Source of the DNA: Azolla caroliniana
Taxonomy: Eukaryota; Polypodiophyta
Assembly (NCBI GenBank): GCA_043228905.1
Contig: JBHGNT010000055.1
Location: 109,371-173,370 of the forward strand
DNA: 64,000 bases
Direction of reading: 5' to 3'
Shown here: positions 32,797-44,843 of the stretch, piece by piece
How positions within the stretch are numbered: the stretch's first letter is position 1
Layout: each line of letters begins with the position of its first letter
Made by a program: the position numbers and the translations under genes
Notes under the pieces: model-generated
Seen by the model: only the letters and a program-made list of their open reading frames with translations
Databases searched by the model: none
What the model was told of the DNA's origin: nothing

Positions 32797-33225
32797 TGTT
32801 GAGAAGCAAGCTCAACAAAGGTATGTGATGCTTATTGAGAAATAAGCTATAGTAGTTATTAGCTAATTAGCTACGGGTGGACATAAAGGTGAACAGCTAT
32901 TTAGCTATGCACAACTATTTAGCTACTGACAACTATTTAGCTATTGACAGCTAATTAGCTGCATATATAAGTCACTTATGTACTTAGGTAAAAAGTAAGT
33001 AGTAAGAAGTAAGAAGAGTAAGAGTGTGAGTAGTGTAGAGAGTAAGAACAGAAAAACAGAAAACAGACAAGAGCGAGTTGAGCTCTGCGTGTAATGAAGT
33101 AGAAGCTTTTTGAACTGTGCAAAGGTAAGCCTCCTTCCCCTTCCCCTTTTCTGTCTTGAGCACTAATCGATCCAGCACACAACGATCCACTGTGCACACA
33201 GAAGAGCCGTAGCGCCTTCGTAACA
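32797..33225 (+). repeat. 5' LTR, 429 bp
   Basis: Starts TGTTGAGAAGCAAGCTCAAC and ends CTTCGTAACA. It contains a cluster of imperfect repeats of the type acaactatttagctattg at 32880-32960. Confidence 0.95.
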
Positions 33226-33237
33226 TGGTATCAGAGC
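33226..33237 (+). promoter_or_regulatory. Primer-binding site (initiator tRNA-Met)
   Basis: tggtatcagagc directly after the 5' LTR. Confidence 0.93.
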
Positions 33238-33352
33238 TGAGTTGCTCATAAAGAAGATTAGAATAGTACAGATTTGAGAAAGGTTGTTTCTATGCTTATT
33301 GATCTGAATCAGAGAGAGTTGTCTATGAAGTTAACCCTAGTTGAAAGAGAAA

Positions 33353-36300
33353 ATGGCTACAGAGAATGCAAGCCAAATAGTCACAGAAAAACTGGATAAA
33401 AACAATTTCCCGGCGTGGAAATTCAGAATGACAAACTTCCTTATGGGGAAAGGATATTGGGATTATATTGAAGGAGACCTAGAAGAGGCTCCAGAGATCC
33501 CTGAAGAAAATGCATCTACTGCACAGATTAAAGCATTTAAGGAATGGAACCAAGGGGCAAGAAAGGTATTGCATTGGTTGTCACTTAGCATATCAGATTC
33601 GATGCTTGGACACATACAGGATGCTATGCTTCCAAAAGAAGCTTGGGAAAGTTTAGTAAAACTGTTTCCAGTGAATACAAAGGCAAGAAAGCTTCAGTTG
33701 AAGACTAAGCTAAATACCTTGGAAAAAGGTAAGATGTCAGTAAATGAGTATGCTCTGAAAATAAAGAGCATATGTGAATCACTTGCTTCTATCAATGTGA
33801 AGGTAGAAGATGATGATAAGGTGGAAATATGCTTAAGAGGCTTAGGACCTCAATACAAGAGTTTCAAAACATCTATTCTCACAAGGGATAGTATCCCAAG
33901 TTTTCTAGAACTGGTTTCAATGCTTATAGTTGAAGAAAGAAATCAAATGGATGATGTAAACAAAGGAAACTCAGAGAATGAGGGGCAAGCCCTCTACAAT
34001 AGTGCTGGAAGAGGCCGAGGAAGAGGCCATGGAAGATTTGGTTCAGCTAGAACCAACAACAATTATCAAGGAAGAGGACAACATGTTACAAGTGGAAGAA
34101 ACAACATCAGAGGCAAGGGGAGCAATTGAGGAAGAGGTAAGCAAACCTATTTGAATGATGATGGTTGTTGGTATTGTGGAAAACCAGGCCATACACAGGA
34201 CAGGCTGAATGCTATAAAAAGCAAAATGATGAAAAAAGAGGGAAGAGACAGCAAAATAATTATGCCTCAACCAGTGAAGACTGTGATAAAGATGGTGCAT
34301 TTGTGATGCAACATGAAACAGCAGCAGTGGCTGAATGTTCACAGAGATGCAACGAAGAGTTTATGTGGTATGTAGATTCTAGGGCATCTAATCATATGAG
34401 AGGACATAAAAACTGGTTTGAAAGTCTAAGAGAACCAGAGATTCCTGGTTATGTACAGACAGGTGATAATACTACTCACCAAATAAAGCATGTTGGAGAT
34501 ATCCCATTGTGGGAAGAAAAAGGAAAAACAAAGTATATGTTGAATGTTATGCATGTTCCAAACCTTGCAAAAAATCTGATTTCTGTTGGACAGATAGTGG
34601 AGCAAGGAATGCAAGTGAAGTTTAAGCAAAGTGGATGCTTCATAGAGAAAAATGGAAAGCTCATTGCAAAAGGAAAACGAGAAGGAATGATGTTTGTGTT
34701 AGATGTGGATATACCTAGGAAGATTACAACCATGTTTATAGAAGGAATGAGTGTAATCTCAGATGTGGAAATGTGGCATAAAAGAATCGGTCACATAAGC
34801 ATGCAAACTTTGAAAAATATGTTGAGGAAAGATGTAGTGGTTGGACTGCCTAAGCTAAAAAACTGTGAGATGGGAAAAATATGTGAAGCATGTCAATATG
34901 GAAAGCAAAACAGGTTGCCTTTCCCTCATGAAAGACATGTAAGTAAAAATCTGTTGGATTTGGTACATACGGATGTATGGGGACCAACAAAAAATGCATC
35001 AATTAGTGGATGTAAGTTTTATGTAACTTTCATTGATGATTGCTCAAGAAAAACGTGGGTTTACTTCATGAAAGAAAAAAGTGAAGTATTTGATTGTTTC
35101 CGTAAGTTTAAATGCATGGTGGAAAAGCAGGCTGGAACTAGGATAAAATGCTTAAGATCTGATGGAGGAGGAGAGTACTTCTCAAATGAATTTTCTGATT
35201 TTCTATGTAATCAAGGGATAAGGAGATAGTTCACATGTAGATATACTCCACAACAAAATGGAGTTGCTAAGAGAAAAAACAGAACTTTGGTGAACACGGC
35301 AAGGGCTATGATGATTACTGGGCAGAAGCTGTAAACACAACAAACTATATCCTAAATAGATGTATAACATCTAGAGTACATGAAGTAACTCCTAAAGAAT
35401 GTTTCTATGGCAAAAAGCCGAGTTTAGGACACTTAAAAGTGTTTGGATGCCTTGCTTATGTTCATGTACCTGCTGAAGTGAGAAGTAAGCTTGATCCAAA
35501 AGCTGAAAAATGCATTTTTATTGGATATTTAGAGGAGCAAAAAGGGTATAGATGCTATAACCCTTTGACAAAAAAGATTGTGGTAAGTCAGGATGTAATA
35601 TTTGATGAGTTGGGCAGCTGGTACAGCCCAAAACAGAATGCAGAGATTGATGAAGACAATGAAAATGAAGACAGAGATAAATCTGAAAATGTAAGAGATA
35701 ACCACAAAGATGGACGCAATGTTGGACAACAAAGTTCAACATCAATGGAATGTACTGGACCATTTGGAAGCTCAAGCAGTAAATCTGAATCTAATACATG
35801 GAGTGGAAAACATGCAAGACACAAAAATTATGATGATAGAAAGGGAAAACAGAAAATGCCAGAGTATGAAATGCTAGATGATGGGTCTAGAAACATGGAA
35901 GATGTAGATTCAGATACATCATTGGATGATAAGCTTGGTATAGGAGCCCTGAAAATCCCTGGTATGGAAAAAGCAATGAAGGATGCAAATCAGAAACTGA
36001 GAAGATTAGATAGAGAGAAAAAGATTGTTGAAAGATTTGGTTATGACACATATATGGCTATGCATTATGCATACATGTCTAAAGTGGTACAAATCCCTGA
36101 TCCAAACAGCTTTGATGAAGCAAAAGCTGAGAAAAAATGGGTGAATGCAATGCAAGAAGAAATAGATGCATTGGCTGAAAACAAAACATGGGATTTGGTA
36201 AAGTTACCAAAAGGAAAAAATGTGGTCGGTTGCAAATGGGTCTACAAGACAAAGCATGATTCCAATGGAAATGTCAATAGACATAAAGTAAGACTTGTGG

Positions 36301-37680
36301 CAAAGGGATATGCCTAGATGCAAGGTATTGATTATGATGAAACATTTGCACCGGTTGCAAAGATGGCAACCTTGAGAACACTACTTGCTGTGAGTGCAGC
36401 CAGAAGATGGGTTTTGCACCATATGGATGTAAAAAATGCTTTTTTACATGGTAACTTGGAAGAAGAAGTGTATATGTGTCAACCACCAGGTTTTGAAGAC
36501 AAGAAGCATCCAGAATATGTATGTAAGTTGAAAAAGGCCCTTTATGGACTGAAACAAGCACCAAGAGCATGGCACAGGGAACTTTCAGATTCTCTGAAAA
36601 AATTTGCTTTCAAAATGTCAAAGGCTGATCCATCATTATATGTAAAGAAGGTAAATGATTGCATTGTTGTGATCTTGATATATGTTGATGATCTAATCAT
36701 TGGAGGTGATTCTATGGAAGAGATAAGTAAGTTGAAGAAAAATCTGGAAATGCAATTTCAGATGAAGGATTTGGGAGAGCTGAGGTACTTTCTTGGCATT
36801 GAGATGATAAGATCTGAGAGTGGTATATATATGTTGCAAAAACAGTATGCAACAACTATGTTGAAGAAGTATGGTATGCTTGGATGCAAACCTATTGGTA
36901 TACCACTAGATAAGAACTGCAAATTGAGGCCTGATTTGGGAGTCAAAATAGAAGATGTAAACATGTAGAGGTCTATGGTGGGCAACCTCATATATTTGAC
37001 CATAACAAGACCTGATTTGAGTTATGTTGTTGGATTCGTCAGCCAGTTTATGCAATAGCCAACAAAGCCACATTTGGACTGCATAAGAAGAATTTTGAGG
37101 TATGTAAAAGCTACTCAAAATTATGGACTGTTTTATAGGGCTGACCTGGACATAAAGCTAGAAGGACATACAGATGTTGATTGGGCTGGAAGCCAAACTG
37201 ACAGAAGATCCACAAGTGGATATATGTTTACATTGGGAAGTGTAGCTACTTCATGGAGTAGCAAGAAACAAGCTATTGTTGCATTGTCAAGTAATGAAGC
37301 TGAGTATAGAGGAGCTTCAATAGCTACATGTGAAGAGGTATGGATCAGAAGATTGCTTTCTGATTTGGGAGAATATATAGATGGTGCTGTCACAATTTGG
37401 TGTGACAATATGAGCAACATTCAGCTGGCAAAAAACCTAGTGTTCCATGCAAGAACAAAGCACATTGAAGTGCATTATCACTTTGTTAGAGAAAAAGTGA
37501 TTGATGGAGAAGTGGATATGTTATATGTAAGTATAAATCAGCAAGTTGCTGATATTCTTACGAAGGGATTGAGCATGGAAAAACATACATAGTTTAGAGA
37601 CATGATGGGAGTTATAACCATCGGCATGGTAGCTGAAAAGCATGAAGAAAAGAAGATTGAAGATGACCTCAAGAGAGGAT
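33353..37680 (+). pseudogene. Copia gag-pol, several stops and frameshifts
   Basis: The Gag frame starts at the ATG at 33353 (MATENASQIVTEKLDKNNFP) and stops at 34127-34129. The zinc knuckle (CWYCGKPGHTQD) follows and needs a +1 shift near 34195 to reach its last Cys (AECYKKQ). The protease motif reads DSRASNHM instead of DSGASNHM. Integrase (HTDVWGP, RSDGGGEYF) runs to a TAG at 35227. A further shift lies near 35320, where bases are lost between ARAMM and the WAEAVN-type segment. RT is broken by a TAG at 36315 (KGYA, stop, MQGIDYDETFAPVAKM) but keeps YVDDLI. More stops follow at 36966 and 37057. RNase H (TDVDWAG, SSNEAEYRGAS) runs to a stop near 37590. The element cannot encode its own proteins but keeps LTRs and priming sites, so it could only move with outside help. 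Confidence 0.95.
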
Positions 37681-37700
37681 AAGTTGAGCTTGAGGGAGAG

Positions 37701-38141
37701 TGTTGAGAAGCAAGCTCAACAAAGGTATGTGATGCTTATTGAGAAATAAGCTATAGTAGCTATTAGCTAATTAGCTACTAGTGAACATAAAGGTGAAACA
37801 ACTATTTAGCTATGCACAACTATTTAGCTATTGACAAGCTACTGGCAGCTAATTAGCTACTGGCAACTAATTAGCTACATATATAAGTCACTTATGTACT
37901 TAGGTAAAAAGTAAGTAGTAAGAAGTAAGAAGAGTAAGAGTGTGAGTAGTGTAGAGAGTAAGAACAGAAAAACAGAAAACAGACGAGAGCGAGTTGAGCT
38001 CTGCGTGTAATGAAGTAGAAGCTTTTTGGACTGTGCAGAGGTAAGCCTCCTTCCCCTTCCCCTTTTTTGTCTTGAGCACTAATCGATCCAGCACACCACG
38101 ATCCGTTGTGCACACAGAAGAGCCGTAGCGCCTTTGTAACA
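37701..38141 (+). repeat. 3' LTR, 441 bp
   Basis: Same ends as 32797-33225. It is 12 bp longer because the repeat cluster (37795-37880) is arranged differently. Confidence 0.95.
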
Positions 38142-38146
38142 CGAAC

Positions 38147-39618
38147 ATGATTGAATTCCCAACACAACAACTTCGATAACTCTTGTATGTTTATCAACAA
38201 GACAAACCACCACACTTAATTGAACATACAACACATGGATAAGGACAAGATGCAACTAATGCATCAACATAATTCAAGGGTTCAAGTTCTATCATGTCAA
38301 ATATCTCAATACACAATCAAGACCTAGAAAACATGTGCAACATATTTATGGTGCAACTTGACCAAACTAGACATAAAGGATACTATGAGCATCATATAAT
38401 AAAAAACAACCCATGCCTAGAAGAGGTGGGAAATCAAAAGGGAAAGGTGATGCAAAAATGCCATTCAAAACAAATGGGAATGAAGAATGGAAACACAACT
38501 TTTAGGTTGCGCTATGTTCATGTGGCAAGCGAGCTAGACATCACTGGGCATGATGGTCACTCATTTGGCATCGATGGCACATAAGTTCATGTCCTTGAAG
38601 AGGTTGAGTAGATGAGACTTAACAACTTCCTGTAGGGCTAGACATGTAGAGCTCAAGAGGAGGAAATTGACTCTGAAATCTTGTATAATCGCTCACCAAT
38701 CATTGGAATGGGAGTCTCTTGTGAGGAGATGAAGGCTCTTTTGGTACCTATTTTCTAGGAGGAAGGAGGGTTGTGAATTAAAATAATAGCAACACCATTT
38801 TTGCTCATAATGGGATCTTTATACCCACCCAATCCTTGTGTCAGGCAAATGGCAAAAGATCTTGTGAGTGATCCACACGGACCGGTATTTGGTTTCTTAT
38901 CCCCTATAGTGCTTGAAGTTACCATCCATGTTCTTTCCAATTAATAGTACCATCTTGCACTAAAACCTATTTTTACTCTACGGAGAGAATTCAAATGAGT
39001 TTTGAATTGCCATATTTATAAAAGCTCTAAAATATGATATTTGCAATTGCAAGTAAAATCAAGTTTTACGCAATTTGTGTTGTCATGCCTTTATACAACT
39101 ATGGAGAACTTATATTAATTTCTTGCTAGTGAGATTATGCACATAGTTATACAATTAAGGGGTTCATTAGGACAAAGACAATGCCATTAGCTTGAATAAA
39201 TTAATTGACTTATTGAATGTATATTTATGTATATGATCATTTTTACATTTATCCACTCTAGATAGCGTCTAAATTATTGAAATTTACTATGTATTAGCCA
39301 TTTCTTCATTATTAAGTATTTATCCACAATACATAGCATGCTTATGCAACACTATCACCTTTTACATTGGCATATTAAGCTAATTGGAATAGAAGAGCTT
39401 AAGATGACTTTATTCAGAATCCATGTGAGGGGAATATGGTGAAATAAGAATCAACCAAAGATATCAAGATCAACTTGCCTCCAAAGCCAAGAAGGGAACC
39501 ATTTAATCCACATTGGCAAACTTAAAAATGTGTGCTTTTTTGTGTCCATGACCCATGTGTTGTAAGCTTAGGCCGTCAATGTGGAATACGAAGCAACACT
39601 ACAGGTTGAAAGACACCA
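38147..39618. other. Intergenic, AT-rich, nothing recognised
   Basis: Begins after the CGAAC duplication of the copia element. A plus-strand frame at 38294-38584 and a minus-strand frame at 38940-38755 show no known motif. They may be eroded element coding sequence. Confidence 0.45.
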
Positions 39619-39900
39619 TGTTGGTGTAAACAAGATCAATAAGAAGAACAGATTATGATACAAAGACAACTTGAACAGAGATCAAGATAAAGGGACAACA
39701 AACAGAGAGGGGGAGAGAGACACAAAGGCACAAATTGTAATTGTATTATTTTTCAGAAGTTACAATACAAGAGAGAGGTACACAGACATCATCTTACAAA
39801 CTAGGTTACAAGTTTAGTATGTATAATTATTAATAACTGAACTAGGGCAACTGCCCTTTAGTATAATTACATACGTGTCCTAAACCTAGTTTTGGTTTTG
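39619..39900 (-). repeat. Degenerate LTR related to the young copia
   Basis: It starts tgttggtgtaaacaag and keeps the order of landmarks seen in the LTR at 20856: a GA-rich stretch (gagagagacacaaaggcaca), a ttacaa...aggtta segment, then ctagggcaactgccctt against cttagggcaactaccctt, followed by aattaca and ctaaacctag against cccaaactag. It is therefore a solo or eroded LTR of the same wider family, probably in the same orientation. The right edge is uncertain. Confidence 0.55.
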
Positions 39901-40477
39901 GGATTAAAAATGTCATCGAAATCACACAAGAAAATTGTACATATTAAATTCACAACTCTAAACGTAGAAGCAAAACACCGTGAAGCTTCGAAGTCAACCT
40001 TCATATCATTGAATGGCATTCGAATTATAGAAACACTTACATCATTGGCTAATAACAAAACAAACGTCGTAAATAGATTGCTAAGCACTACATTAATCAC
40101 AAAGTACAACACTAATCACATTACTTCATCTTGCCCATATATTTTCTCTTATATAATAATAATATCATTTTACAATTAAGTGCTGTTATGCAAAATTAAT
40201 AACTCACAACTAAACATCCAAGTTCCTTGATTACATTTCTCTTAAGTAAATAAGTTTGGTTTAAGCATTAAAATCTAATCTAGATATCCATATTTAGGAT
40301 ACCCAAATGTGCCTAAACTTTTGTTATTTTCTCTAAAAGCTTGCAATCAATCCCATATAGAGAGTAATAGGGGATGAAGAACACGATGTCTTATTTTTTT
40401 AATAATCAATTTGAAGCAATACAAACTTGATTTGTGACAATGTGATGTGGTGCACATCTTTCGGTGATGCGTTCATC

Positions 40478-40486
40478 TATAAAAGG
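40478..40486 (+). promoter_or_regulatory. TATA-box candidate upstream of FTSZ1
   Basis: tataaaagg lies about 480 bp before the FTSZ1 start codon. It is a consensus match only. The distance implies a long leader, and a TC-rich initiator nearer the ATG is an alternative. Confidence 0.3.
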
Positions 40487-40683
40487 TTGCACGATTCCAT
40501 CTAACAACCTTTCTTCAGGTTGTCATTGCCCGGCAACAAACAACACGGGGGTAGAGCAAAGATAAGAAGCACACATTGCGGCCATGGGCCTTACACACTT
40601 CAAAAGTCAATCATGCATGCATGCTCTCTCTATGACCACCAAAGGGGCAGAATATTGCGAAGGACTAATGAGCCAGCAGCCTT

Positions 40684-40704
40684 ATACATACATACATACA
40701 TACA

Positions 40705-40734
<30 letters not shown>
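40684..40734. repeat. (TACA)n microsatellite
   Basis: About 12 units of the tetranucleotide tacatacatacat, 230 bp before the FTSZ1 coding start. Confidence 0.95.
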
Positions 40735-40735
<1 letters not shown>

Positions 40736-40966
40736 TCTTCATTCATGCTCATGCGCTTCTGTCACTAAATCTAAAAGGGCAAGCGGGAGGGAGGGGCATT
40801 TCGGGAAATTAATGGAAATCGTTTGGAAGTTCGAACTGCCACACTACTACTCTACTCTCTATCTCTACTTCTATTGCTAAAATTCCACCCCAAAACCCTA
40901 TTTTTCAACAGACCGCAGAGCTTCCGGATTTCTGCCTTCTCATTCATCATCACTGAATAGAAGGGC

Positions 40967-43900
40967 ATGATGCTACTTAATCAACATACTTTATCCGCAA
41001 CCACGGTGTCTCATGAAGCTGTACTCTTCAAACCCTTCGGGCTTCTCTCCTCCAAAGTTAACTGTGGAAGCCTTAGCTTTAGCACAGCTACTTGCCATGC
41101 CAGACTTAAGATCACTATGGTAAGAAAAGCCAGGGGAATCACAATCCACGCTGCATCATCATTTTCATTGCCTTCTTATGAGGGGGCTCGCATAAAGGTC
41201 ATCGGAGTCGGAGGAGGTGGCAATAATGCAGTTAACAGGATGATTGCCAGCGATGTTCAGGTAGTTTTTTCCTTCTACGGTCTACCTGATTACGGAGTTG
41301 AAGAATGCATTGTTCTCATATTGGATACAAAATTTAAACTAGGAATCCCTAGAGGTTATTTTATGGATAATGTATGTGTATGGCATGTACATATGGATCA
41401 TGCATGTATTGTATATATATGTATAAACGTATCACACATGTGGTTTATGTATACATTGGAGTTTGAAGCTCCAACATAAGCTCTAACGATATGTACTGCA
41501 AGTGGTTGGAGTAGGGTCTCCTTTCTACCTAATTGTGGAGCTTCCTGTTTTTTTCAATTTCAATACAAATTCAAAGTAGGATTGCCTTTTTCTGTCAATA
41601 CTCATTTTTGGCTTCACATGGACTCCAAAAGGTTTTCAAGGTTTTCAACAATGAAACTCAAAAAAAATGGCCAAGGTTGCTAAAGCCATAGGTTGAATAC
41701 TACTTTGCATTGACAATTTAGAGTAACTAGAAAAAATTGAGGGCTCGTTTTTCAAGTTTCTAAAGTCACCAATGCGGAGCTTTAATGTTGTAAAACGTAA
41801 TTGTATCATAGTATAAAGATATCTAAAGGTAGATACACGTTTTTGAGTTATTCTGGCATAGTCTTAGGGCTTGGAAGATAGCACAAATTTTCATATGGTT
41901 ATAAGCCTTTATTGTAGTTTCAAATTTGAAGTCTTATTATAGACTCAGAACAGCGACATATGTTTATAGCTGTGAGCATAGAGAAGCATCTAAGGAAGAG
42001 CAAAAAACCAACACCTATCGAGCCTCAGTAACGTTTCATTAGTGGGCAATATAGAGCCATGAGGTTAGGATCATAAAATAATTGTGGTGAGTGGCAAAAT
42101 GGGATGAACATATGTGTAGAGAGCAAGTTGCTGAGGAAAGAATAATGTGGATGGAGCATGGAGAGTTGTATAGTCTCAGGGTAGTAAGGGGGGGCATCGA
42201 GAGTCTGAGCATAACAAATAAGCAATGAAAATCATCATACCTTTATGCATGAATACATACAACCATGATTTCTGTTACTAGCATCTATGCCACTTTGTTT
42301 CATCAGGACCTTTCCTGCAAGCACAGTATGACTTTTGAAATGTTTTTTAAAAGAATTGCAAGTTCCACTGTGTCTTTTTATATTCTTGTTTCTAATATAA
42401 ACTGAGACAACAAATTATAATTGTGAAACACACCATCAGCAGACGAGTAATCTGGATTGCCATTTTCTAGTAGTTAACAGCTTGATCCATTACCTCTGCA
42501 GGGTGTTGAGTTCTGGGCAATCAACACCGATGCGCAGGCTTTGGTGCACTCAGCTGCACCTCAAAGGTTGCAGATTGGTCAAGAAATAACTAAAGGACTG
42601 GGTGAGATTCAAATATCTCTCTTAACCATTATTATTTCAGTTCGTGTAATCAGCTTGTGAACCAGGTACTGGAGGCAAGCCTGAACTCGGTGAAAAGTCA
42701 GCTGAGGAATCCATTGATGCTATCCAAGAAGCAGTTGCAGATGCAGACCTTGTATTTATAACAGCTGGGATGGGAGGAGGCACGGGTTCTGGCGCAGCAC
42801 CTGTAGTTGCAAGGATGGCCAAGGAAGCAGGGCATCTCACTGTTGGAGTTGTTACATATCCATTCAGTTTCGAAGGTCGTCGCAGGGCTGTGCAGGTGCA
42901 GTAGAACATAAGATAATATCATTTTTTTGCCGTATCAGTTATGAAACAATATTAAGTATTAGAAGATACACAAAAAAGAAGAAGATATGACCTCCTGTTG
43001 CAGAGCGAGGAGCTTGGCATCGGTTTTGTCCACAGGAAGAAAACTTGGGCCTGTCAGGGGCACACAGTATTCATTATGATAGTTCTTCATAAATGCAGTT
43101 TGAGATCATAAACACTGAACATTGTCTTTGAAAAAATGGCTTTACACATTTCCATTGAGCTTTGTTTTGACAAGACAAGGCACAATCTTAATATTGCAAA
43201 GCACAAGGTTGGCACTAAAGAAATCAGTCAATACTCTGATCATGATATTGAGCGACTGGCTGCTTGATATGACATAAGAGCAAACACTATTTCAAGAGTT
43301 TCTTTGGCAGATGTTATCTTACGGGAAGGCAATATTAATAAAGTAATGTTGTAAATTTGAAAACATTAATTGTAGCGACACCTAAAATCTCTTATGCATT
43401 ATATAAATGCAATGCCTTCACATTTGCTTTAGCATGCCATGACTTGTTTTTAATTCAATTTATAGGGATTGGAGGCAATTGAACGGCTGCAAAAATCAGT
43501 CGATACTCTGATCGTGATACCAAATGATAGGCTGCTTGATGTGGCACAAGAGCAAACACTTTTGCAAGAGGCTTTTCTTCTGGCAGATGATGTTTTACGG
43601 CAAGGCGTGCAAGGCATCTCTGACATCATCACTGTATAGACAGAAGAACTGATACTATACTTTTAAATGGCTTTCAGAATCACAATGAATGAAAATTAGA
43701 TCTTTGACCTACAGGTACCAGGTCTTGTTAACGTGGATTTTGCAGATGTTAAGGCAGTGATGACAAATTCCGGAACAGCTATGCTGGGTGTAGGAATGTC
43801 AACAGGCAAAAATAGAGCTGAAGAAGCAGCTCAACAGGCCACATCTGCACCTTTGATAGAGAGATCCATTGAAAGAGCAACTGGGATAGTTTACAATATT

Positions 43901-44843
43901 ACAGGGGGCAAGGATCTTACATTGCAAGAAGTGAATAAAGTTTCTCAGGTAACAAGTCTCCCACGATCTGTAAGAGGAATGACGTGAGTTAATTTCCAAC
44001 ATTTGAGTGTCAGTTTCACTGGTCCCTTTGTTTTTTAAATTGCCTTTCTAGAGCAGTGCTGTTATTTTATACCCTTAGGGTTGTAGAAAGTGAATTAGTA
44101 AGGCACTTGTTTCAGGAGAAAAATGATAGAGACAAATGCTGTTTACAATGAATTTAATATTAGACTCATTGTTTGATAGACTTGAACCCCGCAACTTTAA
44201 CATTATAAAGTATGTGCTTTACATCTTTTAAACCACATTCGATTTTGAATTATCTTTTCTCGTGGATGTATAAAGGTCATGGTTTTGTAACGGGATTTAG
44301 CATGAGATGTCTCGTTTTGAATAAAATGGTTGACTCAAATGGCTTGAACCCCAAACACAACTTTTATACAAAATTATACCTTCTCATGGATGTATAAAGA
44401 CCATGGTTTCAATATGGGATTTAGCATGAGATGTCTCGTTTTGTAGAAATGGTTGACTTCGTTCACAGGCACAACTGAATCAATACTAGAATATAGCTAA
44501 GCGGAAGTGGCCTTTGGGAACCCTAAACCCTAAATTTCTCTATTTTATTCTCTTAACTGATGGGACAAAATGTTTCAAACGGGTGCAGGTAGTGACCAGT
44601 TTAGCTGACCCTGCAGCAAATATTATTTTTGGAGCAGTAGTGGATGATAGGTATACTGGGGAGATACATGTGACAATTATTGCCACAGGGTTCTCTCAGA
44701 CATTTCAAAAGATCTTAATAGATCCAAAATCTAGTGAGAAACAAGATGTGGAAGAGGCCAAGTCTACAGATGAAAACCGGAGAAGACCACCGTCAACTCC
44801 TGTAAGGCCCTTTCAAGGTATTGCCAAGAAGGGGTTTTTTTAG
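40967..44843 (+). CDS. FTSZ1: Plastid division protein FtsZ1, six exons
   Basis: Exons 40967-41260, 42502-42601, 42666-42895, 43466-43633, 43715-43948 and 44589-44843; all introns are GT...AG and the total is 1281 nt (426 residues), close to plant FtsZ1. Residues 1 to about 70 are Ser/Thr/basic-rich and look like a chloroplast transit peptide. The tubulin-like GTPase core starts at [19 protein letters not shown] (about 74). The nucleotide loop GGGTGSG lies at about 168-174 and the T7 loop NVDFADVKA at about 270. The later stretch [19 protein letters not shown] and [11 protein letters not shown] fits FtsZ1 rather than FtsZ2, and there is no FtsZ2-type C-terminal peptide. The protein ends in AKKGFF. 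FtsZ1 assembles with FtsZ2 into the stromal Z ring that drives chloroplast division. The start uses the first of two adjacent ATG codons. Introns 3 and 5 contain local duplications (see separate entries). Confidence 0.97.
43221..43335 (+). pseudogene. Degenerate copy of FTSZ1 exon 4 in intron 3
   Basis: About 115 bp inside intron 3 align with exon 4. Shared words are aaatcagtc-atactctgatc, ggctgcttgat and agagcaaacact, then (gc)agatg-t-tttacgg. Where exon 4 encodes [20 protein letters not shown], this copy has a stop (gacataagag) and small changes. It is a partial tandem duplication of the exon that no longer codes. It lies 130 bp before the true exon 4. Confidence 0.88.
44160..44465. repeat. 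Tandem duplication in FTSZ1 intron 5
   Basis: Two diverged units of about 125-135 bp. Each has cttgaacccc, then (t)ctc-tggatgtataaag, catggttt and gggatttagcatgagatgtc, then tcgtttt and atggttgact. The first unit is about 44180-44335, the second about 44340-44460. Confidence 0.8.
44517..44534 (+). repeat. Two telomere-like CCCTAAA units (telo-box)
   Basis: aaccctaaaccctaaat in intron 5, about 55 bp before exon 6. Plant telo-boxes are short interstitial matches to the telomere repeat. This one may be chance or regulatory. Confidence 0.5.

Larger units (their letters stand above)
32797..38141 (+). mobile_element. Complete but inactive Ty1/copia element
   Basis: 5345 bp, flanked by the target duplication CGAAC (32792-32796 and 38142-38146). 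Left LTR 32797-33225 (429 bp), primer site tggtatcagagc at 33226-33237, gag-pol 33353 to about 37680, polypurine tract ttgagggagag ending at 37700, right LTR 37701-38141 (441 bp). The LTRs differ by substitutions and by indels in a block of short repeats, so it is older than the element at 20856. The coding region has several stops and frameshifts. Confidence 0.96.
39901..40966. other. Upstream region of FTSZ1
   Basis: Mostly AT-rich with no gene recognised. It holds a TATA-type motif (tataaaagg, 40478-40486), a tetranucleotide repeat (40684-40734) and a pyrimidine-rich leader (about 40840-40960) before the FTSZ1 ATG. Confidence 0.5.

Noticed and set aside
38294-38940. A 96-codon plus frame and a 61-codon minus frame in intergenic DNA
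   Set aside because: No motif, no neighbours and no splice context; lengths are expected by chance.
40520-40880. Frames across the (TACA)n repeat with Tyr-Ile-His-Thr runs
   Set aside because: Produced by the tetranucleotide repeat upstream of FTSZ1; there is no sign of coding outside it.
40967-44843. Assignment of the FtsZ gene as FtsZ2 or as a bacterial contaminant
   Set aside because: It has five spliceosomal introns and a transit peptide, and its late core ([13 protein letters not shown]) fits FtsZ1. The FtsZ2 C-terminal peptide is absent.
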